A stretch of DNA of 64,000 nt from JAGOEF01 sp964511665 (GTDB lineage Bacteria; Bacteroidota; Bacteroidia; Bacteroidales; ML635J-15), in the NCBI GenBank assembly GCA_964511665.1, contig CAZEHA010000008.1:1-64000 (forward strand), read 5' to 3'. The notes below the pieces were generated by a model that was given only the letters and a program-made list of their open reading frames with translations, made no database searches and had not been told where the DNA came from. Below, piece by piece: positions 26,641 to 35,581 of the stretch. The position numbers and the translations under genes were made by a program. The stretch's first letter is position 1; every line of letters starts with the position of its first letter.

Positions 26641-26667
26641 AATTTTATAGCCTAAAATCAAATAACT

Positions 26668-27954
26668 ATGGGACAAATTGCAAACATTCACGCTCGACAA
26701 ATTCTCGATTCGCGCGGTAATCCAACTATCGAGACCGAAGTATTCTCAACCAGTGGCGCCGTGGGAAGAGCGGCGGTGCCCAGTGGTGCCTCTACTGGGG
26801 TGCACGAAGCAGTTGAACTTCGCGATAACGTTGATTCGATGTACGGTGGTAAAAGTGTGCTGCAGGCCGTTCACAATGTCAACGAAACCATTAACGAAGC
26901 CTTGAACGGATACGAAGTTACCGACCAGCGGCTTGTTGATATGGTGATGCTATCAATCGACGGAACCGAAAACAAATCGTCGTTGGGCGCCAATGCCATA
27001 CTCAGCGTTTCGATGGCGGTTGCCACGGCTGCAGCACAGGAACACGGTCTGCCATTGTATTCTTATTTGGGTGGCGTAAATGCCCATATGCTTCCCATAC
27101 CCATGATGAATATTTTAAATGGAGGGCAGCATGCCGATAACCTTATCGACATACAGGAATATATGATTATGCCGGTGGGTGCCGATACATTTGCACAAGC
27201 CTTGCAAATGGGCACCGAAGTTTTTCATAAGCTTAAGGCAGTTCTCAAGAAAAGTAAATTTGTTACCAATGTAGGCGATGAGGGAGGTTTTGCTCCTAAT
27301 TTGAAATCGAATGAAGAAGCTATCGAATATGTGATTAAAGCTATCGAATTGGCCGGTTACAAACCGGGTGAAGATATTTTTATTGCATTAGACCCTGCTG
27401 CGTCCGAGTTTTTTAATAAAGACAAGGGCCTTTATATTTTCGAATCAGATGGTAGTAAACGCACACCGGCTGAAATGGTTGATTACTGGGTGAACTGGGT
27501 GAATAAGTATCCTTTAATCTCGATTGAAGACGGATTGGCTGAAGACGACTGGGAGGGATGGAAGCTGATGACCGAAAAACTCGGTGGCAAAATACAACTT
27601 GTGGGCGATGATTTGTTCGTTACTAATGTAAACCGACTGAAAAAAGGAATTGAAAACCAGATTGCCAACTCAATTCTAATTAAAGTGAATCAAATAGGTA
27701 CACTTACCGAGACCATAAATGCCATTCAGTTGGCACAAACCAATGCATATACTACTGTTATTAGCCATCGTTCGGGCGAAACCGAAGATACCTTTATTGC
27801 CGATTTAGCTGTAGCAATGAACACAGGTCTTATCAAGACAGGCTCTGCCAGCCGTTCCGACAGGATAGCCAAATACAATCAGTTGTTACGCATCGAAGAA
27901 AATCTTGGTGATGCTGCCAGTTATCTTGGAAGAGATTTTAAATTTCTGAAATAG
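26668..27954 (+). CDS. eno: Enolase
   Basis: A 428-residue phosphopyruvate hydratase (2-phosphoglycerate to phosphoenolpyruvate). It begins with the family-typical HARQILDSRGNPT and contains PSGASTG, the loop histidine in NGGQHADN and the metal ligands in ALDPAASEF and IEDGL. LVGDDLFVTN, the catalytic Lys of LIKVNQIGT and SHRSGETED also match. Lengths and motifs are complete. It has its own terminator hairpin downstream. The space between the upstream terminator and its start (27 bp) is too small for a full promoter. Confidence 0.99.
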   Translation: MGQIANIHARQILDSRGNPTIETEVFSTSGAVGRAAVPSGASTGVHEAVELRDNVDSMYGGKSVLQAVHNVNETINEALNGYEVTDQRLVDMVMLSIDGTENKSSLGANAILSVSMAVATAAAQEHGLPLYSYLGGVNAHMLPIPMMNILNGGQHADNLIDIQEYMIMPVGADTFAQALQMGTEVFHKLKAVLKKSKFVTNVGDEGGFAPNLKSNEEAIEYVIKAIELAGYKPGEDIFIALDPAASEFFNKDKGLYIFESDGSKRTPAEMVDYWVNWVNKYPLISIEDGLAEDDWEGWKLMTEKLGGKIQLVGDDLFVTNVNRLKKGIENQIANSILIKVNQIGTLTETINAIQLAQTNAYTTVISHRSGETEDTFIADLAVAMNTGLIKTGSASRSDRIAKYNQLLRIEENLGDAASYLGRDFKFLK

Positions 27955-27974
27955 TTAATACTATTCCCATTTCT

Positions 27975-28016
27975 AATGATGCCAAAATGACACCCTTATT
28001 TTGGCATTATTGGTTT
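27975..28016 (+). terminator. Terminator hairpin after eno
   Basis: A 14-bp stem with one G-T wobble pairs 27975-27988 with 27998-28011 around a 9-nt loop. The T run after it is short (GGTTTTA), so it may act as a terminator or as a 3'-end stabiliser. Confidence 0.7.
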
Positions 28017-28033
28017 TATGAAAAGGAAAAAAT

Positions 28034-28084
28034 GACAGTTAAAACGCATTCCGTTCAAATGGCATAGTTTTCGACTGTTAAAAG
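28034..28084 (+). promoter_or_regulatory. Spaced direct repeat upstream of groES
   Basis: GACAGTTAAAA begins at 28034 and GACTGTTAAAA at 28073, 39 bp apart, about 40-90 bp before the groES start. The CIRCE element (TTAGCACTC-N9-GAGTGCTAA) of HrcA-regulated groE operons is not present, and no clear TAnnTTTG promoter was found. Regulatory meaning is a guess. Confidence 0.3.
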
Positions 28085-28121
28085 CCGTAAAATAAAAAAT
28101 AACCATTAAAACAATAAGACT

Positions 28122-28397
28122 ATGGCAAATTTAGGAAGACCCTTAGCAGGAAAAGTACTTGTGAAGCCCGAAGTTGCTGAACAAAAAACAGCATCAGGTA
28201 TTATAATCCCCGATTCGGCAAAAGAAAAACCCCAACGTGGAAAAATCGTTGCCGTGGGCAAAGCAAAAAAAGATGAAGAAATGGAAGTGAAAGAAGGCGA
28301 CATGGTGTTGTATGGCAAATACAGCGGAACAGAAATCAAAATCGATAACGAAGACTATCTGATTTTGAATCAGAACGATATTTTATTAGTATTTTAA
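28122..28397 (+). CDS. groES: Co-chaperonin GroES
   Basis: A 91-residue Cpn10. It has the start GRPLAGKVLVKPEV, the mobile loop KTASGIIIPDSAKEKPQRG, KVGKAKK-like turns and the closing DYLILNQNDILLVF. GroES caps the GroEL ring during folding. It lies 23 bp before groEL, forming the usual two-gene operon. Confidence 0.98.
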   Translation: MANLGRPLAGKVLVKPEVAEQKTASGIIIPDSAKEKPQRGKIVAVGKAKKDEEMEVKEGDMVLYGKYSGTEIKIDNEDYLILNQNDILLVF

Positions 28398-28420
28398 TAA
28401 CCTAAAAATCAAAAATAACA

Positions 28421-30154
28421 ATGGCAAAAGAATTGAAATTTAACCTCGAGTCGCGCGATGCACTAAAAAAAGGCGTGAATATCTTGGCTGACGCAGTAAA
28501 AGTTACTCTGGGTCCCAAAGGCAGAAATGTGGTTATCGAAAAAAAATACGGAGCTCCACAGGTAACCAAAGACGGTGTAACTGTGGCCAAAGAAGTGGAA
28601 CTGAAAGATCCTTTCGAAAACATGGGTGCTCAGCTGGTGAAAGAAGTGGCCTCTAAAACCAACGATGATGCAGGCGATGGAACAACCACTGCTACGGTTT
28701 TGGCACAAGCTATTATCAACACAGGTTTAAAGAACGTTGCAGCAGGAGCCAATCCGATGGATCTGAAACGCGGTATCGACAAAGCAGTACATGTGGCTAT
28801 AGAAAACTTGCAGAAACAGTCGCGTTCAATCACCAAAAACGATATTATTTCGAAAGCTGAAGTTCTCTTCAAAGAACTGAAAGAAAAAAAGGCTGAAATT
28901 GCTTACGACGAACGAGCTAAAATTATCAGCGAGATTGTTGAAGTTGACGAAATATCTCAGGTGGGTTCCATCTCGGCCAACAACGAAAAAGAAATAGGTG
29001 TTACCATTTCATACGCCATGTCGAAAGCAGGTCACGAAGGTGTTATTACCATTGAAGAAGCCAAAGGTACCGACACCGTAGTTAAAGTAGTTGAAGGTAT
29101 GCAATTCGACCGTGGATATATTTCGCCCTATTTTATTACCGATAGCGAAAAAATGGAGGCGGTTCTCGATAATCCCTATATTTTGATTACCGATAAGAAG
29201 ATATCTTCGATGAAAGACCTGATGCCTGTGCTTGAACCCGTGGCTCAGGAAGGTGCTTCTATGCTAATCGTATCAGAAGATGTTGAAGGAGAAGCCTTGG
29301 CTACTCTCGTGGTTAATCGTTTGCGCGGAACACTGAAGATTGCTGCTGTTAAAGCCCCGGGTTTTGGCGACAGAAGAAAAGAAATGCTTCAGGATATTGC
29401 AGTAATTACCAATGGGGAAGTGATTACCGAAGAGCGTGGATTGAAACTTGACCATGCCACCCTGTTGCAGTTGGGTCGTGCAGGAAAAGTGGTTATCGAC
29501 AAAGAAAACACTGTAATTATCAACGGTGAAGGCGATAAAAAACAAATAGAAGCCCGTGTAAATCAAATTAAAGCACAAATTGATGCTTCTACTTCTGACT
29601 ACGATCGCGAAAAACTACAGGAACGCCTTGCCAAATTGGCAGGTGGAGTGGCAGTTATTAGTGTAGGTGCCGCCAGCGAAGTAGAAATGAAAGAGAAGAA
29701 AGACCGTTACGATGATGCACTTCATGCAACTCGCGCTGCTGTCGAAGAAGGTATTGTTCCCGGTGGTGGAGTGGCATATGTACGCGCTATCGAAGCCTTG
29801 GCAAACCTTAAGGTTGAAAACGACGACGAAGAAACAGGTATTGCCATAGTACGTCGTGCTCTTGAGGAACCATTGCGTCAAATTGTAGAGAATGCAGGTA
29901 TTGAAGGCTCAATAGTTGTTCAAAAAGTGAAGGAAGGCAAGGGCGATTTTGGCTTCAATGCTCGTAACGAAAAGTACGAAAACCTCTACAAATCTGGCGT
30001 TATCGATCCTACCAAAGTGTCGCGTGTTGCACTGATAAATGCCGCTTCTATTGCCGGTATGGTGCTTACCACCGAATGTGTAATTGCCGATATTCCCGAA
30101 GAAAACCCGGCTCCACAACCCGGAATGGGTGGCGGAATGCCCGGAATGATGTAA
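28421..30154 (+). CDS. groEL: Chaperonin GroEL with an insertion at the lower hinge
   Basis: A 577-residue Hsp60, about 32 longer than usual. The nucleotide-binding GPKGRNVV and DGTTTATVLA, the apical PYFITDSEKMEA and DVEGEALATLVVN, the GAASEVEMKEKK segment and the GGGMPGMM tail are all normal. Between the end of the first equatorial segment (QKQSRSI, to residue 137) and the intermediate-domain strand SQVGSISANN (residues 179-188) lie about 34 extra residues (about 138-172). They are rich in Lys, Glu and Ala and look helical. In E. coli this place is the Pro137 hinge. The insertion keeps frame and codon style. Folding activity is expected; the effect of the insertion on hinge motion is unknown. 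Confidence 0.97.
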   Translation: MAKELKFNLESRDALKKGVNILADAVKVTLGPKGRNVVIEKKYGAPQVTKDGVTVAKEVELKDPFENMGAQLVKEVASKTNDDAGDGTTTATVLAQAIINTGLKNVAAGANPMDLKRGIDKAVHVAIENLQKQSRSITKNDIISKAEVLFKELKEKKAEIAYDERAKIISEIVEVDEISQVGSISANNEKEIGVTISYAMSKAGHEGVITIEEAKGTDTVVKVVEGMQFDRGYISPYFITDSEKMEAVLDNPYILITDKKISSMKDLMPVLEPVAQEGASMLIVSEDVEGEALATLVVNRLRGTLKIAAVKAPGFGDRRKEMLQDIAVITNGEVITEERGLKLDHATLLQLGRAGKVVIDKENTVIINGEGDKKQIEARVNQIKAQIDASTSDYDREKLQERLAKLAGGVAVISVGAASEVEMKEKKDRYDDALHATRAAVEEGIVPGGGVAYVRAIEALANLKVENDDEETGIAIVRRALEEPLRQIVENAGIEGSIVVQKVKEGKGDFGFNARNEKYENLYKSGVIDPTKVSRVALINAASIAGMVLTTECVIADIPEENPAPQPGMGGGMPGMM

Positions 30155-30170
30155 TAGGATAAGCATATAT

Positions 30171-30204
30171 AAAAAAAGCCGTTGCAATTGCAGCGGCTTT
30201 TTTT
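30171..30204. terminator. Bidirectional terminator between groEL and the division cluster
   Basis: AAAAAAAGCCGTTGC (30171-30185) pairs with GCAGCGGCTTTTTTT (30190-30204) around AATT. U runs form in either direction, so it can end both the groES-groEL transcript and the converging ftsZ-yqeY transcript. Confidence 0.9.
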
Positions 30205-30226
30205 AATGGTATAATTCACAGAATTG

Positions 30227-30673
30227 CTAACCAAGCATTCGTTTTACAATTTCCGAAATGGTTTTTCCATCGGCTTGTCCCGACATTTTTTTATTGGCCA
30301 AGCCCATCACCTTACCCATGTCTTTAATACCGTTTGCGCCTGTTTCAGTAATTATTTCTGAAACAATAGCCTCGATTTGGGCGGGGCTTAATGCCTCGGG
30401 AAGGTATTCCGAAATAATGGCAGCCTCGGCAATTTCGGTTTCGTACAAATCGGGGCGGTTCTGTGTTTTATAAATTTCGGCTGTTTCTTTGCGCTGCTTA
30501 ACCATTTTTTGAATTATTGCTAACGCTCTTTCATCGGTAAGGCTCGAATCGCCACCTTCGGTGTTTACGAGTAAGAATGCCGACTTCACTGCTCTGAGCG
30601 CCGTGAGACGAATTTTGTCTTTGGCCAGCATGGCTTTTTTTATGTCTTCGTTAATTTTTTCTGCAATGCTCAT
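30227..30673 (-). CDS. GatB/YqeY domain protein
   Basis: A 148-residue protein matching the YqeY family over its whole length: an N-terminal helical part with KDKIRLTALRAVKSA, then a C-terminal part with LSPAQIEAIV and GIKDMGKVMG. The fold resembles the tRNA-binding tail of amidotransferase subunit GatB, and a role with tRNA is inferred but unproven. It starts 12 bp after ftsZ and is the last gene before the shared terminator, so it is likely cotranscribed with the division cluster. Confidence 0.92.
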   Translation of the reverse strand: MSIAEKINEDIKKAMLAKDKIRLTALRAVKSAFLLVNTEGGDSSLTDERALAIIQKMVKQRKETAEIYKTQNRPDLYETEIAEAAIISEYLPEALSPAQIEAIVSEIITETGANGIKDMGKVMGLANKKMSGQADGKTISEIVKRMLG

Positions 30674-30685
30674 AGTTGTATAGTT

Positions 30686-32038
30686 TTATTTGTTTTCGTC
30701 ATCAAAGTCGAACGATAGATTTTGGTTTTTTTGTATCCTTTTATAGGCCGGTTCGTTTTCGAGATTGTCGAGATACGACGAATCGTTCAGTTTGTTTAAA
30801 TCTTTAACATGACCGAATGTTTCGGGGTTTTTGTTTATTCCCTCAATACTTTCTTCATCGGCTAAATCATCACCAAGTGGGGTTTGTGTTGCCGACGGAG
30901 AGTTAATAATAAACTCGATGGTACGTGCCGATTCTTCGTCGCTTTCTACCGTTTCGAAAAACAAATCATCCTCGTTTTCTTGTTCCTGATTAGGAATTGG
31001 TTGCGGTATGGCTTGGCCAAAGGGAACATGAATTGGGGCTTTCTGCTCATCTTCGTAAATACCCGGGAACGATTTAAAGCCGGTAGCGATAACAGTAACC
31101 CTTACGCTGTCGTCTAATTTTTCATCGAAACCGGTTCCCCAAATAATGTTTGAAGAAGAGCCAACTGCATTGGTAACGTAATTGGTTATAGCTCCGAATT
31201 CGCTCATTTTTATTTCGTGCTCGCCTGTGCCACTCATTATATTGAGCAAGATGTTTTTAGCCCCGCGGATATCGTTGTCTTTCAGCAACGGAGAATTCAA
31301 CGCTTCCTTAATGGCTGTAATAGCCCTGTTTTCACCTTCCGATAAAGCGGAACCCATAAGAGCAACGCCACTTTCTTTCATCACGGTGCGAACATCTTCG
31401 AAATCGACGTTTATATATCCATGCACGGTGATAATTTCGGCAATGCCTTTTGCCGCAGTTGCCAACACTTCGTCGGCCTTGCTGAAAGCTTCCGACATTT
31501 TAAAATCTTTAAATATCTCTTGCAGTCGTTCATTGTTTATTATCAATAGCGAATCAACACTTTGTTCCATCTGCTTGATGCCTTCGATGGCCTGATTGAT
31601 TCGTAATGGGCCTTCTACTTTAAAAGGAACCGACACAATTCCAACGGTTAAAATGCCCCTTTCTTTGGCCGATTTTGCTATTACCGGTGCAGCACCTGTT
31701 CCTGTTCCTCCTCCCATACCTGCGGTAATGAATACCATTTTGGTGTTGTTGTCGAGTATGGTTTCGATTTCGTTGAGGCTTTCAATAGCAGCCTCTCTTC
31801 CGCGCTCAGGGTTGTTTCCGGCTCCCAAACCTTCGGTAAGCGATTTGCCGAGTTGAATCTTAGAGCCAACAGGGCTGCTCCTTAAGGCTTGAACATCGGT
31901 GTTGCAAATTACAAAATCCACATCACGGATGCCCAGTTTATACATTTGATTTACAGCGTTTCCGCCGCCACCACCAACACCAATTACCTTAATAATTGAC
32001 GTGGTTTGTTTTTCGATTCCAAAATCTATATCCAGCAT
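30686..32038 (-). CDS. ftsZ: Cell division GTPase FtsZ
   Basis: A 450-residue tubulin homologue that polymerises at midcell. The nucleotide-binding GVGGGGGNAVNQM, the tubulin signature GGGTGTGAAPV and the T7-loop region (DFEDVRTVM) are intact. After the core (to about residue 325) an acidic linker leads to a short conserved tail near AYKRIQKNQNLSF that should bind FtsA. The start gives an 11-residue lead before the Rossmann strand. It is the penultimate gene of the cluster. Confidence 0.99.
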   Translation of the reverse strand: MLDIDFGIEKQTTSIIKVIGVGGGGGNAVNQMYKLGIRDVDFVICNTDVQALRSSPVGSKIQLGKSLTEGLGAGNNPERGREAAIESLNEIETILDNNTKMVFITAGMGGGTGTGAAPVIAKSAKERGILTVGIVSVPFKVEGPLRINQAIEGIKQMEQSVDSLLIINNERLQEIFKDFKMSEAFSKADEVLATAAKGIAEIITVHGYINVDFEDVRTVMKESGVALMGSALSEGENRAITAIKEALNSPLLKDNDIRGAKNILLNIMSGTGEHEIKMSEFGAITNYVTNAVGSSSNIIWGTGFDEKLDDSVRVTVIATGFKSFPGIYEDEQKAPIHVPFGQAIPQPIPNQEQENEDDLFFETVESDEESARTIEFIINSPSATQTPLGDDLADEESIEGINKNPETFGHVKDLNKLNDSSYLDNLENEPAYKRIQKNQNLSFDFDDENK

Positions 32039-32061
32039 AGTTGTATTGTTTTATTTCAGGC

Positions 32062-33408
32062 TTAGAGTTTATCTTCATCTTCATCAAAAAATTTCGACAC
32101 CGAGTTTTTAAATTTATCCATTAAGCTGGGTCTCGAGGCAGCATTGTCTGATTTTTCTTTTTTACGGTTTTCTTTTGATTTTTGAGGAGTTTCATTATCA
32201 TCATTTTCGATGGTTTTCGATAAATCATAATTCTTTTGCAAACTATTTTTTCCCGACTGCAATTCAAGACCCCTCATTATTAATCCAACACTGGTAGCAA
32301 ATTGTGGTTGGTTTATTTCTTCAACTAACTCGGAACTCAGATATTCGTTCGGATACCCAATTCTTACGTCGTAGCCACTGATGTGCGAAAACAGTTGCCT
32401 GATATTTTTCAACAAGGCACCACCACCACAAATGACCATGCCGGCACCGAGTTTTTTTGAAACGCCGGAAACTTCAATCTGAAATAAAACGGCGTGGATA
32501 ATTTCCTCGACCCTTGCTTTAATAATCACCGATAAATCTTTTAGCGACATTTCTTTGGGTGGCCGACCTTTTAATCCCGGTATCGAAATGATTATTTCTT
32601 CCTGCGATTTATCGAATATAGCTGAACCATATTGTTTTTTCAATTCCTCGGCTTGTCGTTCGAGTATGTTGAAAGCTTGCTTAATGTCGGATGTTATAAC
32701 ATTGCCCCCCAAGGGTATTACAGCAGTATGCATTAGAACCCCATCGTGAAAAATTGCTACATCGGTGGTTCCGCCTCCAATATCTACGAGCGCAACTCCA
32801 ATTTCTTTTTCGTCGCCGGTAAGAACTGCTGCCGAAGATGCCAGAGGTTCTAGTACCAAGCCGTTAACCTTAAGACCCATGCGGTTAACACATTTTTTAA
32901 TGTTCGACACCGAGGCAATTTGGGCTACCACAACATGGTAGTTGCCTTCGAGCTGGCGTCCCGACATACCTACAGGGTTTTTTATGCCAATCTCGTTGTC
33001 AACAATAAAGGTTTGAGGAATTACATGTAGAATTTCTTCTCCGGGGTCGAGTCCCAGTTCCAACACCTTGTTCTTTAGAAACTCTAAATCGGCATGGCCT
33101 ATTTCGTGATCTATTGAAGGTAAGGCATAGGTGGTTCTCGACTTTGTGCTTCTGATGTGCTGCCCTGCAATGCCAACATACACTTCACTCATTTTAATTC
33201 CCGAAGCGTTTACAGCTGTGTCAACGGCTGCTTTTATCGACTCTATGGCCTCTTCAATGTTAAGAACGGCACCCCGCTTAATTCCTTTTGAGGGTACTGT
33301 ACCAAAACCTAAAATTTCGAAAGTGTTTTCGCTGTTCTTGCGTCCGGCAATTGCCACAATTTTTGTGGTTCCGATATCGATGGCTGCAATAATTGATGAG
33401 TTTTCCAT
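32062..33408 (-). CDS. ftsA: Cell division protein FtsA
   Basis: A 448-residue actin-like ATPase from the ATG at 33408 (an earlier in-frame codon overlaps ftsQ and adds atypical residues). AAIDIGTTKIVAI forms phosphate loop 1, DIGGGTTDVAIF loop 2 and GAGMVICGGGALL the adenosine motif. The S12-like 1C domain region follows residue 85. It tethers FtsZ to the membrane; the tail here (SLMDKFKNSVSKFFDEDED) looks amphipathic as needed for that. The gene lies between ftsQ and ftsZ. Confidence 0.97.
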   Translation of the reverse strand: MENSSIIAAIDIGTTKIVAIAGRKNSENTFEILGFGTVPSKGIKRGAVLNIEEAIESIKAAVDTAVNASGIKMSEVYVGIAGQHIRSTKSRTTYALPSIDHEIGHADLEFLKNKVLELGLDPGEEILHVIPQTFIVDNEIGIKNPVGMSGRQLEGNYHVVVAQIASVSNIKKCVNRMGLKVNGLVLEPLASSAAVLTGDEKEIGVALVDIGGGTTDVAIFHDGVLMHTAVIPLGGNVITSDIKQAFNILERQAEELKKQYGSAIFDKSQEEIIISIPGLKGRPPKEMSLKDLSVIIKARVEEIIHAVLFQIEVSGVSKKLGAGMVICGGGALLKNIRQLFSHISGYDVRIGYPNEYLSSELVEEINQPQFATSVGLIMRGLELQSGKNSLQKNYDLSKTIENDDNETPQKSKENRKKEKSDNAASRPSLMDKFKNSVSKFFDEDEDKL

Positions 33409-33416
33409 ATTTTGTT

Positions 33417-34211
33417 TTATTTGGTACACACTACCTGATTTGAGTATTTTAAATTGATAATAGTATACTTGTTCCAGTCGGCTTTTTTAAAACCTTCGCG
33501 ATACATGGCTTCGAGCTTGCTAAGTTTGTATCGGTAGTTTTCGAGATCACCCAGCAAAATAATATGATTTCCAACTCTGGGTATCAGTTCGATATCGTAT
33601 TCGATGTTTATGTGGATTTGGTCGAACTGTGGACCCCATAGTTCATGTGTAGCAATGAATTTAGAAAATTCAAACACATCAAGAAGTGTATATCCGTATA
33701 GGCTTTTCACGTGTTCAACCGTTATGGAGTCTTTGTGCAAACTTTTGGTAAATTCAGGTGTTATTTCTCCGGTAAGAACTGTTACATGAGCCGTGTGTTT
33801 TTTACTTAAGGGCATTATTTCTCCTTCTGCATCGATGTAGTAGCCGTTGGCTTGCGAGAGGTCTTTGGGTACGACACGTAAGATGGGTGAGCGCTGTTTT
33901 ATTACTATTATCAGTTTGCCATCATAATCAGAATATGTCTGCACTTTTGCCACTGCCGGATGTGTTTTAATCAGCTTTTCGATATAATCAAAGTTAATAT
34001 TACACATTGGAATACTGTCGCATATTAAGCCATTGTTAATCAACAAGTTGTTAACATCTTCGGTTTCGATAAATTTGTTATTGCCTGTTATAACTATTTG
34101 TTTCTGGCTGCAAACTACTTGTTGATTCATGTTTTTGGCAAAGCCAAGAGCCATAACCAGATATACACTCAGCGCTGCCCATTTTATCATATTAAGGATT
34201 CTTTTTTTCAT
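33417..34211 (-). CDS. ftsQ: Cell division protein FtsQ
   Basis: A 264-residue bitopic protein: a short basic cytoplasmic end, one transmembrane helix (residues about 9-24), then a POTRA-like part (VVCSQKQIVITGNNKFIET onward) and a beta domain ending with INLKYSNQVV. Sequence conservation of FtsQ is low in Bacteroidota, so position between murC and ftsA supports the call. It overlaps murC by 4 bp. Confidence 0.88.
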   Translation of the reverse strand: MKKRILNMIKWAALSVYLVMALGFAKNMNQQVVCSQKQIVITGNNKFIETEDVNNLLINNGLICDSIPMCNINFDYIEKLIKTHPAVAKVQTYSDYDGKLIIVIKQRSPILRVVPKDLSQANGYYIDAEGEIMPLSKKHTAHVTVLTGEITPEFTKSLHKDSITVEHVKSLYGYTLLDVFEFSKFIATHELWGPQFDQIHINIEYDIELIPRVGNHIILLGDLENYRYKLSKLEAMYREGFKKADWNKYTIINLKYSNQVVCTK

Positions 34212-35581
34212 CGCATTAATATGGTTTTTATCGTTTGTATATGCCGGTCGATATCGCCGGCACCCATGCTTATCAATATGTCGGTTTCAATGTTTTTTAC
34301 GATATAATCTTCTATTTCCGATTTCTTGCAGATATGTTTTTTTGCCAAGGTAATCCTATCATAAATCATTTCTGATTCTACTCCGGGAATAGGTAATTCG
34401 CGGGCAGGGTACACAGGCAATAGTATTACTTCATCGAATTGCGATAATATATTTGCAAATTCATCGGCAAAGTCGCGCGTTCTGCTGTATAAATGTGGTT
34501 GAAATATGGCCGTAATTTTTTTATGGGGAAACAAACTTCGGGTAGCTTCAAGTGTAGCTTCTATTTCGCGGGGATGGTGGGCATAGTCGTCGATGTACAC
34601 TATTTTTGGAGTATTCAGAATGTATTCGAAACGACGTTTTACACCCCTAAAAGTTCGTAAGCCTTCGCGAATAGTCTCTGGCTTAGCCCCTGAACACAAC
34701 GCAATAGCCGACGCTGCCACCGCATTTTCGATATGGTGTTTGCCGGCATAAGCTATTTCTAAATTGCTGATAATTCCAAACGGACTTTGCAAATCGAAAT
34801 GGGTGCTGCTTTCTTTTATTCTGATGTTTGCAGCTGCAAACGAGGCACTACTGTCGTTGTAACTGTAGGTGTAGCGTGTGCTGTGTTTGCTTAGGAGCTT
34901 TTCGGAGATATCGTGTTTTATAATGACGCAACCATCTGATTTTACCTGAAATATAAATTCATTATAGGCCTGTTGCATATAATCGGCACTGCCATAAATA
35001 TCGAGATGATCGGTATCGATATAAGAAACCAAGGCTATGTCGGGAAAGAGTTTTAAGAATGAGCGGTCGTATTCATCGGCTTCTACCACAACCATATTGC
35101 TTTCGGGGTGTAGCACCAGGTTACTGCCGAAATTAACCGATAAGCCACCTAAAAAAGCGTTACAAACCGAAGGCTTTTGGTTTAATACCCAAGCTGTGAG
35201 TGTTGATATCGAAGTTTTTCCGTGGGTGCCTGCCACAGCCAGGCATTTCATGGTTGAGGCCATTGATGCAAGCATTTCAGATCGTTTCATTATCACGAAA
35301 CCATGAGCGCGAAACCAGGTAATTTGATCGTGGTTGCCTGGAACTGCTGGAGTATAAATTACAGTTGTTGATGCGGGTTGCCTGAATCGGGGAGGGATGG
35401 CTGTTTCCGATTCATCAAAACAAACACTTATGCCGTCGCCCGAGAGTTTTTCGGTAATTTCCGATGGCGTTTTGTCGTATCCGGCAACTGCATACCCCTT
35501 ACGGTGAAAATAGCTTGCCAGTGCGCTCATGCCAATGCCGCCAATACCCACAAAATAATATGACATTGTGTTATTTTTCAT
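34208..35581 (-). CDS. murC: UDP-N-acetylmuramate--L-alanine ligase
   Basis: A 457-residue Mur ligase adding L-Ala to UDP-MurNAc. The Rossmann start VGIGGIGMSALA, the P-loop GTHGKTS, VVEADEYDRSFL, IDTDHLD and the C-terminal DDYAHHPREIEAT are present. The ATG at 35581 is preferred (MKNNTMSYYFVGIGG); an ATG at 35566 is possible. The chosen start overlaps the end of murG by 11 bp. Confidence 0.97.
   Translation of the reverse strand: MKNNTMSYYFVGIGGIGMSALASYFHRKGYAVAGYDKTPSEITEKLSGDGISVCFDESETAIPPRFRQPASTTVIYTPAVPGNHDQITWFRAHGFVIMKRSEMLASMASTMKCLAVAGTHGKTSISTLTAWVLNQKPSVCNAFLGGLSVNFGSNLVLHPESNMVVVEADEYDRSFLKLFPDIALVSYIDTDHLDIYGSADYMQQAYNEFIFQVKSDGCVIIKHDISEKLLSKHSTRYTYSYNDSSASFAAANIRIKESSTHFDLQSPFGIISNLEIAYAGKHHIENAVAASAIALCSGAKPETIREGLRTFRGVKRRFEYILNTPKIVYIDDYAHHPREIEATLEATRSLFPHKKITAIFQPHLYSRTRDFADEFANILSQFDEVILLPVYPARELPIPGVESEMIYDRITLAKKHICKKSEIEDYIVKNIETDILISMGAGDIDRHIQTIKTILMR

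Noticed and set aside
28022..28121. HrcA/CIRCE operator before groES
   Set aside because: No TTAGCACTC-N9-GAGTGCTAA inverted repeat could be found in the gap.
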